A DNA stretch of 11,046 nt, taken from the NCBI GenBank assembly GCA_028275145.1, contig JAQCNG010000149.1, forward strand, positions 1 to 11,046, read 5' to 3'. The notes beneath the pieces were generated by a model. The model saw nothing but the letters and a program-made list of their open reading frames with translations. It did not search any database and was not told the DNA's origin. Positions 5,390 to 11,046 of this stretch are shown one piece after another; within the stretch, counting starts at the first letter, position 1, and the number at the start of each line of letters is the position of its first letter. Made by a program: the position numbers and the translations under genes. This DNA is from Halovenus sp. (lineage in GTDB: Archaea > Halobacteriota > Halobacteria > Halobacteriales > Haloarculaceae).

Positions 5390-5572
5390 ATGACCGCAGA
5401 GACCGACACGGGTGAGTACGACCCCGAGAGTCCGACGCCGCCGGCAGACGAACCGCCGCACCGGAGCACCGCGCCACAGAGTGTGTTCACGTCCAGACAG
5501 GTTGGCATCGGGTTTCTGGTCCTGTTCGTCGGGGTTGCTGTCGTCGTCGGCCTGACGCTGAGTCTGGCCTGA
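5390..5572 (+). CDS. 60-residue single-pass membrane protein
   Basis: The peptide has an acidic, Pro/Thr-rich N-terminal half (TAETDTGEYDPESPTPPADE) and one C-terminal hydrophobic segment at residues about 39-58 (GIGFLVLFVGVAVVVGLTLS) ending two residues before the stop. It should sit in the membrane as a tail-anchored protein with an acidic cytosolic or exposed tail. Small haloarchaeal proteins of this plan are common and of unknown role; I do not assign a family. The composition is typical haloarchaeal, which supports coding. It is 97 bp after the recombinase stop and 53 bp before the DUF2071 gene, so it probably has its own promoter. TATA-like sequence exists inside the right repeat (around 5320-5336). 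Confidence 0.7.
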   Translation: MTAETDTGEYDPESPTPPADEPPHRSTAPQSVFTSRQVGIGFLVLFVGVAVVVGLTLSLA

Positions 5573-5625
5573 GTCATCGTCTGCGCGGACACAAGCTACT
5601 TCTGTTCAACTCACACAACTGTTAC

Positions 5626-6318
5626 ATGGTTGTTCCGCTCGAGATGGAGTGGCGACATCTGCTGTTCGAGAACTGGCCTGTGGACCCGGATACGGTCGCG
5701 GCTCACCTGCCGACCAGTGTCGAGGTGGACGAACACGACGGCTCGGCCTGGCTCTCGGTCGTCCCGTTCGCGAACCGGTCGGTCCGCCCGAAGGGTCTGC
5801 CAGGCGCGCTCGGGGTCGACCTCCCGGAACTGAATCTCAGAACGTACGTCACCCACGACGGTGTCCCCGGTGTTTACTTTTTCAGCCTCGACGCCGAGGG
5901 GTTGGCGGGCGTCGTCGGTGCGCGACTGTTTCACCATCTTCCGTACTACTACGCCCGCATCTCGATGGCGTCGACTGACGACGGCGTGTCGTTCTCGAGT
6001 CGGCGGTTCGAACCGGGTGAGCGACCCGCCCGCTTCGAGGCCACGTACCAGCCAGACGGCGAGGTGTTCGACTCCCGGTCGGACCCGCTCGCCGAGTTTC
6101 TCGTGGAGCGCTACCGGTTCTACACCGAGGGAACCGATGGCTCACTGCGCTACTCGGAGGTGAGCCACGAACCGTGGACGCTGTACCCCGCGACAGCGAC
6201 CGTCGAGACCCGAAGTCTGCTCCGGGCGAACGGGTTCCGCAGACCCGACACGGAGCCGGTACGTTACTACAGCCCGGGCGTCGACATCGAGGCCTCACGA
6301 AGCAAGCGGACGAACTGA
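5626..6318 (+). CDS. YqjF/DUF2071 family protein
   Basis: The 230-residue protein carries the family landmarks: MEWRHLLFENWPVDPDTVAA near the N-terminus, LPTSVEVDEHDGSAWLSVVP, RPKGLPG, LPELNLRTYV, GVPGVYFFSLDAEG and FHHLPYYYARI, then EFLVERYRFYT, and H-E-P-W-TLYPATATV in the C-terminal half. DUF2071 (bacterial YqjF) proteins are soluble, distantly related to acetoacetate-decarboxylase-like folds, and have no established reaction. Length is normal for the family. The ATG at 5626 was chosen as the first start after the upstream gene; an internal ATG at 5644 (giving MEWRHLL) is equally compatible with family N-termini. It converges on the methyltransferase gene with a 19-bp gap. Nothing nearby indicates its substrate. 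Confidence 0.88.
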   Translation: MVVPLEMEWRHLLFENWPVDPDTVAAHLPTSVEVDEHDGSAWLSVVPFANRSVRPKGLPGALGVDLPELNLRTYVTHDGVPGVYFFSLDAEGLAGVVGARLFHHLPYYYARISMASTDDGVSFSSRRFEPGERPARFEATYQPDGEVFDSRSDPLAEFLVERYRFYTEGTDGSLRYSEVSHEPWTLYPATATVETRSLLRANGFRRPDTEPVRYYSPGVDIEASRSKRTN

Positions 6319-6337
6319 CCTGACCACCGCCGGGTCC

Positions 6338-6994
6338 TCACACCGGCAGCCACGACCCGCGGCGTCGTTCGAGACGCCCCCTGACGAGCGGGAGGAGTCG
6401 CGAGAGACCCGACTCGAAGCGCTCGAACTCCAGTAACTCGAAGCGCTCGTCGCGGGTGAGTACCTCACCTGTCCGGCGGTTGAGGGTGCATCCGCCGGCG
6501 ACGTGGAACCAACCCGGCGCGAGCGCGTCGTGGAGACGCCCGGCGACGCCGCGTGCGCGAACGTGTTCGAGAAATCTGAGTTCCCCACCGGGCCGGACGA
6601 CGCGCGCGAGTTCGTCGAGCGAGGCACTCAGGTCCTGTACCGTGCAGAGAACGAACACCGCAACCGCCGTATCAAAGGAGTCATCGGGGTAGGGGAGTTG
6701 TTCGCCGCCGGCATCGACGAGTTCGATATCCGCCTCGAAACCGGCGGCGCGGTCGGCCGCCCGCTGGCGCATGTGCGGGTCCGGTTCGACGGCGTGGACG
6801 GTCAGGTCTGCCGGGAAGTGTGGAAACATCGCCCCGGTGCCGGAGCCGAGGTCGAGCACCGTGCCCGAGAGCCCCTCCGCGAGCTGTGCCCGGTGGTCCG
6901 CGAGCAGCAGACGCTCGGGCAGTGCCATCACCGGGTCGTAGACCCGCGCGAACAGCGGATACCCACTCTCGTGGGTGTGGTCTCCGGCGCTCAT
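6338..6994 (-). CDS. Class I SAM-dependent methyltransferase
   Basis: The 218-residue enzyme has a Rossmann-type SAM fold. Motif I is VLDLGSGTG (residues 46-54). The ribose-binding acidic residue is Glu70 in HAVEPDPHM, followed by an LPYPDDSFDTAVAVFVLCTV stretch (about 100-119) and RVVRPGGELRFLEHVRA (131-147). The C-terminal half contains WFHVAGGCTLNRRTGEVL, which resembles the METTL7/UbiE-like branch (P.W....GGC.LNR.T). The methyl acceptor cannot be read from sequence; small hydrophobic thiols or lipids are substrates in that wider group. Its ATG overlaps the stop of the DUF4395 membrane protein gene (ATGA), so the two form a coupled operon and may act together at the membrane. The N-terminal SGYPLFARVYDPVMALPE fits the family start. 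Confidence 0.92.
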   Translation of the reverse strand: MSAGDHTHESGYPLFARVYDPVMALPERLLLADHRAQLAEGLSGTVLDLGSGTGAMFPHFPADLTVHAVEPDPHMRQRAADRAAGFEADIELVDAGGEQLPYPDDSFDTAVAVFVLCTVQDLSASLDELARVVRPGGELRFLEHVRARGVAGRLHDALAPGWFHVAGGCTLNRRTGEVLTRDERFELLEFERFESGLSRLLPLVRGRLERRRGSWLPV

Positions 6995-7458
6995 CTGTCC
7001 GGTGCGGGCGACGTGAGCAGGCCCAGATCACGGACCGCGCCGACCTGTCGGTACATCCGGCACCCGATACAGAGGCCCGTTGTCGCACTGAGCGTCGCCA
7101 GGACTCCGACGACAGCCACCAGTCCGTAGCCCGCGAGAGCGAGTGAGCCGACACCGCTCGTGCCTGCCACACCGAGCAGCGCCGACGCGACAGTCGTGAA
7201 CGTGGCACCGAGCACCCGTGCGAACCGGTGGGGGATGGCCGATTCGGTTGTCTCCGGAGGGTCGGTGACCCGTCGCGCGAGACTGCGCCAGAGGAATCCG
7301 TAGGGGTCGACGCGCCACCGGGAAACCACCGGCACGACCAGCAGTACCGCCAGCACGTAGACGAGCGCTGTCTCCTGCAGTGTGACCGCGCCGAGTGCCA
7401 GCACGGCCGTGACGGCCTGTCCGAACCGCGGCCCCCGTGGGTCGACCTCGTCGATCAT
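6991..7458 (-). CDS. DUF4395 integral membrane protein
   Basis: The reading frame is open upstream to 7749, but the added residues there are Arg/Gly/Pro-rich and non-haloarchaeal. The ATG at 7458 gives MIDEVDPRGPRFGQAVTAVL, the usual start of this family, and a 155-residue protein. Two hydrophobic hairpins are visible: residues about 15-47 (VTAVLALGAVTLQETALVYV onward) and about 83-128. Between them lies WRVDPYGFLWRSLARR and PHRFARVLGA, and the tail has TTGLCIGCRMYRQVG with a CxxC pair (130 and 133). Such a pair suggests thiol redox or metal binding, and DUF4395 proteins are often associated with thiol redox or sulfur-transfer genes; the exact function is unknown. It is the first gene of an operon with the methyltransferase. 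A weak TATA-like element lies about 29 bp upstream. Confidence 0.88.
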   Translation of the reverse strand: MIDEVDPRGPRFGQAVTAVLALGAVTLQETALVYVLAVLLVVPVVSRWRVDPYGFLWRSLARRVTDPPETTESAIPHRFARVLGATFTTVASALLGVAGTSGVGSLALAGYGLVAVVGVLATLSATTGLCIGCRMYRQVGAVRDLGLLTSPAPDR

Positions 7459-7788
7459 GTACCGATACAGAGAACCGCGACCGGCATAACCGTTCGGTCC
7501 TGGCTGGACGGTGAGTCGTCGCTCAACTGGCCCGTTCGGCCGTCTCGCCCGAACTCCGCCTGGCCTGCCACCTCCACCCAGTCGTCCTCTCGGGGCGTCG
7601 CACCGTCGTGTGTACCCTCGGAGACTGCGGTCTAACTGGTCGCCGTGTGTACTGTCCAGCGCACACAGAACAGGCGACGAACCCCCCGACAGTACTGGCA
7701 CCACCGGACGCAGTCGGACGGGCCCCACCGCCGTCCACTTACGACGCATATCGGCACGCGACTCTCTTGTTTTATCCTCTTCTGGTAC

Positions 7789-7802
7789 CGAAAAGTATTT
7801 AT
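7789..7802 (+). promoter_or_regulatory. BRE/TATA promoter, probable gltB
   Basis: CGAAAAG followed by TATTTAT closely matches the haloarchaeal BRE plus TATA pattern. Initiation about 25 nt downstream (near 7822-7828) would leave a leader of roughly 125 nt before the gltB ATG at 7951, long for a haloarchaeal gene. A second TATA-like stretch at 7912-7925 could drive a near-leaderless transcript. Confidence 0.55.
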
Positions 7803-7823
7803 CTGGGGCAGTTCAGTTTACGA

Positions 7824-7833
7824 ATGTCCATTT
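7824..7833 (+). repeat. 10-bp direct repeat upstream of gltB, copy 1
   Basis: ATGTCCATTT occurs here and again at 7898-7907 in the same orientation, 74 bp apart start to start, about seven helical turns. Copy 1 is at the likely transcription start of the upstream promoter. This is compatible with regulator sites on one DNA face. Confidence 0.35.
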
Positions 7834-7897
7834 GTCTGCGTCTGCCGGCCACGCAATATCATCATCTTAATATCCCCTTATTTGCTCTTAACAGACT

Positions 7898-7907
7898 ATG
7901 TCCATTT
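7898..7907 (+). repeat. 10-bp direct repeat upstream of gltB, copy 2
   Basis: Second perfect copy of ATGTCCATTT, 44-53 bp upstream of the gltB ATG and just before the TATA-like stretch at 7912-7925, a position where a bound protein could act on a proximal promoter. Confidence 0.35.
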
Positions 7908-7950
7908 CAGGGTTATCCTGATATGTGTGGACCGACTCTCTCTGTTCAAC

Positions 7951-10900
7951 ATGGTAGAGGGTCACGAAGACAGTAGCGCGACGGGACTGGCAGACCCGTC
8001 GGATGCCCGCTCGAACTGCGGTGTCGGGGTCGTGATGGACCTCGACGGCGGGTCGAGTCACAGAGTCGTAGACGATGGACTATCACTTGTGGAGTGTATG
8101 GAACATCGCGGAACAACGGGAGCCGAGGAGAGCACGGGTGACGGGGCCGGTATCATGCTCCAGATTCCGCACGGGTTCTTCGACGAGGAGCTTCAGTTCG
8201 AACTCCCCGACCCCGGCGAGTACGCCGTCGGGTCACTGTTTCTCCCTCAGGAGGAGGCGGCACGGGCCGAGATTATCGCGTTCGTCGAACAGCAGATGAC
8301 CGCCGAGGGCCTGGAGGTGCTGGGCTGGCGGTCGGTCCCGACGGACAACGAGAGTCTCGGGGCAACAGCGCTCGACTCCGAGCCCGATGTCCGGCAGGTG
8401 TTCGTGACGAGCCCCGACACCGATGGGTTGGACGAGAGCGACAGCCAGTCGGCCGGGGAGGGTGTGGACGCGTTCGACCAGCGGCTGTACGTCGCCCGTC
8501 GTGCCCTCGAGAACGCCGTCGAAGAGCAGGAGCCGCCGGGTCACGAGCGGTTCCACGTCGTCTCGCTGTCTCGCAAGACTCTGGTCTACAAGGGCCTGCT
8601 CACGGCCGGGCAGGTCTCGACGTACTACCCCGAGTTGCGCGAGGAGCGAATGCAGTCCACCTTCGCCCTCGTACACGCGCGATTCTCGACGAACACCCTC
8701 GGCGCGTGGCATCTCGCACACCCCTACCGGCGGATCATCCACAACGGTGAGTTCAACACCATACAGGGCAACATAAACTGGATGCGCGCACGGGAGACGG
8801 ACCTCGAACATCCGGCTCTCGGGGCGGATATCGAGACGATCAAGCCGATTATCGACGACCCGGAGCAGTCCGACACCGCGAGCGTCGACAACGCCCTGGA
8901 GCTGCTGATGCTCGGCGGACGGTCACTGCCACACGCGCTCCGGACGCTCATCCCCGAGGCCTGGCGCGGCGAGGCAAACGGTGTGACCGGGCAACGACGG
9001 GCGTTCTACGACTACCACGCCTCGCTGGTCGAACCCTGGGACGGCCCGGCGCTGGTGGCCGCCACGGACGGGGAACGTGTCGGTGCGGTGCTCGACCGCA
9101 ACGGCCTTCGGCCCTGCCGGTACGACGTCCTCGAGGACAACACGCTGGTGATGGCCTCGGAGGCTGGTGCGCTCGACTACGACGAGAGCGAGATTCGGGA
9201 GCGCGGACGCCTCCAGCCCGGCCAGTGTTTCCTGGCGGACCCCGAGGAGGGGCGTATCGTCCCCGACGAGGAGGTGTTCGACGACCTCGTGGACCCGAAG
9301 TACGGTGACTGGGTCGACCGCGAGCAACGGCGTCTCGACGATGTCTCGCCGGGCGACGACAGCACCCCCACCGGCGAGGTGACCGCGCTGCGCCCACAGC
9401 AGGCCGCCTACGGCTACACCTTCGACGAGGTGGACCACCTGCTGGAGCCGATGGCCGAGAAGGGCAAAGACCCGATCGGCTCGATGGGTGACGACACCCC
9501 GCTGTCGGTGCTCTCACAGTTCAACCGCCCGCTGTTTACCTACTTCAAACAGCTGTTCGCGCAGGTGTCGAACCCGCCGCTCGACTACATCCGCGAGGAG
9601 CTGGTGACGAGTCTCGAAACCCGGCTCGGCAACCAGCGTAACCTGCTCGCGGAGACCCCCGAGCACGCCCGACAGCTCGTGCTCGACTCGCCCGTGCTGA
9701 CTGACCAAGAGACAACCGATATTCTGGGCCTGGACGGCGATATCTCGACCGGTGTGGTCGATATCACCTACGACCCCGACGAGCACGACCTGGCAGGTGC
9801 GGTCGAGCGTGTGCGTGCGGACGCCTCGGCGGCGGCCGAGGACCACGACATCGTCGTGCTCTCGGACCGGTCGGCCGGTCCCGACCGTGTCGCCGTGCCA
9901 TCGCTGCTCGCGACCGGTGGCGTCCACCACCACCTTGTCCGGAACGGCCAGCGCAACCACGTCGGACTGGTCGTCGAGTCGGGCGACCCCCGGGCGGTCC
10001 ACCACATCGCGACGCTGGTGGGGTACGGGGCCGGCGCGGTCAACCCGTATCTGGCCTACCAGACCATCACCGACCTCGTCGCGGGCCCGGACGGCGCGGA
10101 CCCCGGGGTGGCAATCGACGCCTACATCGAGGCTGTCGAGGACGGCCTGCTGAAGACGATGGCGAAGATGGGTATCTCGACGGTCGAGAGCTACCAGGGC
10201 GCACAGATATTCGAAGCGGTCGGCCTCTCCTCCTCGTTCGTGACGGAGTACTTCGAGGGAACGGAGAACCGCACCGAGGGCATCGGTATCGAGGAGATCG
10301 AGTCGGACCTGCTGGCCCGTCACGAGCACGCCTGGACCGACGAGGGCGACATCGAGCGTGTCGGCGAGTACGAGAACCGCACCGGTGGCATCTACCACCA
10401 GTGGAACCCCGAGACGGTGAGCACGCTCCAGCAGGCGGTTCGCACCGGCGACTACGAGCAGTACCGGGAGTTCGCCGAGCTGGTCAACGACCAGAGCGAA
10501 CAGCTCGCGACGCTCCGGGGACTGCTCGAGTTCGACGCCGACGACCGCGAACCGGTGCCCATCGAGGAGGTCGAGCCGGTGACAGACATCGTGGAGCGCT
10601 TCGAGACGGCCGCGATGAGTCTCGGCTCGCTCTCGCCGGAGATGCACGAGAACAACGCTATCGCGATGAACCGCCTCGGCGCGCGGGCAAACACCGGCGA
10701 GGGCGGCGAACCGCCCGAGCGGTTCGACACCGAGAAGGGGTGTGCCACGAAACAGGTCGCCTCCGGGCGGTTCGGTGTCACCTCGACGTATCTCTCCTCC
10801 GCGGAGCAGATTCAGATAAAGATGGCCCAGGGCTCCAAACCCGGCGAGGGGGGCCATCTCCCCGGGAAGAAGGTTAACGAGATGATCGCCCACGTCCGCT

Positions 10901-11046
10901 ACGCGACACCCGGTGTGGGGCTCATCTCGCCGCCGCCGCTGCACGACATCTACTCCATCGAGGACCTCAAACAGCTCATCAGCGACCTGAAGGCTGCCAA
11001 CCCCGACGCCGACGTGAACGTCAAACTCGTCGCGGAGGCCGGGGTG
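7951..11046 (+). CDS. gltB: Glutamate synthase large subunit (3' end outside)
   Basis: The open frame continues to the window edge (1032 codons visible of roughly 1500 expected). It transfers the amide of glutamine to 2-oxoglutarate, the second half of the GS-GOGAT ammonia assimilation route. Residues about 23-430 are the class II glutaminase domain: Cys23 in NCGVGVVMDL is the probable N-terminal nucleophile after removal of a 22-residue propeptide, with EHRGTTGAEESTGDGAGI, HARFSTNTLGAWHLAHPYRR (from 242) and HNGEFNTIQGNINWM (from 264). The central domain includes DDTPLSVLSQFNRPLFTYFK then QLFAQVSNPPLDYIREE (about 513-550). The FMN/synthase domain starts near 880 (MSLGSLSPEMHENNAIAMNR; KPGEGGHLPGKKV from 963; GVGLISPPPLHDIYSIEDL). 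The Fe-S cysteines and C-terminal glutamate synthase (GXGXG) domain lie beyond the edge. ATG 7951 was chosen for its distance to Cys23; GTG 7927 is in frame and possible. No small subunit is visible, so the electron donor (ferredoxin or NAD(P)H) is undecided. Confidence 0.96.
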   Translation, partial: MVEGHEDSSATGLADPSDARSNCGVGVVMDLDGGSSHRVVDDGLSLVECMEHRGTTGAEESTGDGAGIMLQIPHGFFDEELQFELPDPGEYAVGSLFLPQEEAARAEIIAFVEQQMTAEGLEVLGWRSVPTDNESLGATALDSEPDVRQVFVTSPDTDGLDESDSQSAGEGVDAFDQRLYVARRALENAVEEQEPPGHERFHVVSLSRKTLVYKGLLTAGQVSTYYPELREERMQSTFALVHARFSTNTLGAWHLAHPYRRIIHNGEFNTIQGNINWMRARETDLEHPALGADIETIKPIIDDPEQSDTASVDNALELLMLGGRSLPHALRTLIPEAWRGEANGVTGQRRAFYDYHASLVEPWDGPALVAATDGERVGAVLDRNGLRPCRYDVLEDNTLVMASEAGALDYDESEIRERGRLQPGQCFLADPEEGRIVPDEEVFDDLVDPKYGDWVDREQRRLDDVSPGDDSTPTGEVTALRPQQAAYGYTFDEVDHLLEPMAEKGKDPIGSMGDDTPLSVLSQFNRPLFTYFKQLFAQVSNPPLDYIREELVTSLETRLGNQRNLLAETPEHARQLVLDSPVLTDQETTDILGLDGDISTGVVDITYDPDEHDLAGAVERVRADASAAAEDHDIVVLSDRSAGPDRVAVPSLLATGGVHHHLVRNGQRNHVGLVVESGDPRAVHHIATLVGYGAGAVNPYLAYQTITDLVAGPDGADPGVAIDAYIEAVEDGLLKTMAKMGISTVESYQGAQIFEAVGLSSSFVTEYFEGTENRTEGIGIEEIESDLLARHEHAWTDEGDIERVGEYENRTGGIYHQWNPETVSTLQQAVRTGDYEQYREFAELVNDQSEQLATLRGLLEFDADDREPVPIEEVEPVTDIVERFETAAMSLGSLSPEMHENNAIAMNRLGARANTGEGGEPPERFDTEKGCATKQVASGRFGVTSTYLSSAEQIQIKMAQGSKPGEGGHLPGKKVNEMIAHVRYATPGVGLISPPPLHDIYSIEDLKQLISDLKAANPDADVNVKLVAEAGV

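Larger units (their letters stand above)
7459..7950. other. Divergent intergenic region before gltB
   Basis: No gene is supported. The left half (7459-7750) is GC-rich. It carries a TATA-like GTTATGC (minus strand, 7484-7490) suited to leaderless transcription of the DUF4395 gene, and a possible hairpin at 7639-7678. The right half (7750-7950) is AT-rich with several TATA-like stretches, a strong BRE/TATA at 7789-7802 and a 10-bp direct repeat. A 50-codon ORF from ATG 7824 is Cys/His/Leu-rich and runs out of frame into gltB; it is judged non-coding. Confidence 0.6.

Noticed and set aside
7459..7749. N-terminal extension of the DUF4395 gene to 7749
   Set aside because: The extra 97 residues are Arg/Gly/Pro-rich and the family starts at MIDEVDPR; the frame is merely open.
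7824..7976. 50-codon ORF before gltB
   Set aside because: Cys/His-rich, non-acidic and running into gltB out of frame; its ATG belongs to the direct repeat.
8233..10944. Long minus-strand frames opposite gltB
   Set aside because: Antisense shadows of the gltB reading frame, a known effect of GC-rich codon use.

Overview
The window looks haloarchaeal. It is GC-rich, the real genes encode strongly acidic proteins, adjacent genes overlap by ATGA or GTGA, leaders are short or absent, and several products (a TrkH-type K+ transporter, a DUF5805-like protein paired with an integrase, DUF4395, DUF2071, archaeal GltB) are typical of halophilic archaea. No rRNA, tRNA or CRISPR array was found.

Left part (1-2514). 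The 3' end of a TrkA-type K+ channel regulator is followed by a 28-codon ORF that overlaps, by ATGA, a complete TrkH-family K+ transporter. Behind it lie a possible protein remnant and, on the minus strand, a haloarchaeal winged-helix regulator broken by one frameshift.

Middle part (2515-5389). About 1.35 kb has no credible gene. It carries unusually good inverted complementarity (a 14-bp perfect helix continued by a 6-bp helix inside and a 9-bp stem further in, plus several local hairpins), so it may encode a large structured RNA. Next comes a two-gene operon: a small ribbon-helix-helix plus winged-helix protein (DUF5805-like) overlapping by GTGA a tyrosine recombinase. The whole block (2695-5335) is bracketed by two 21-bp sequences that match at 20 positions and are inverted relative to each other. 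This arrangement of inverted ends, a candidate structured RNA, an accessory DNA-binding protein and a recombinase is the most interesting part of the window. It could be an invertible or mobile module, or a Xer/dif-like locus. That is inference.

Right part (5390-11046). A 60-residue membrane peptide and a YqjF/DUF2071 protein lie on the plus strand. They converge on a minus-strand operon of a DUF4395 membrane protein and a class I methyltransferase (ATGA overlap). After about 490 bp of upstream DNA with a strong BRE/TATA element and a 10-bp direct repeat, the glutamate synthase large subunit gene gltB begins and runs off the end. Its glutaminase domain, central domain and the start of its FMN/synthase domain are visible. 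The right part looks like ordinary housekeeping chromosome.
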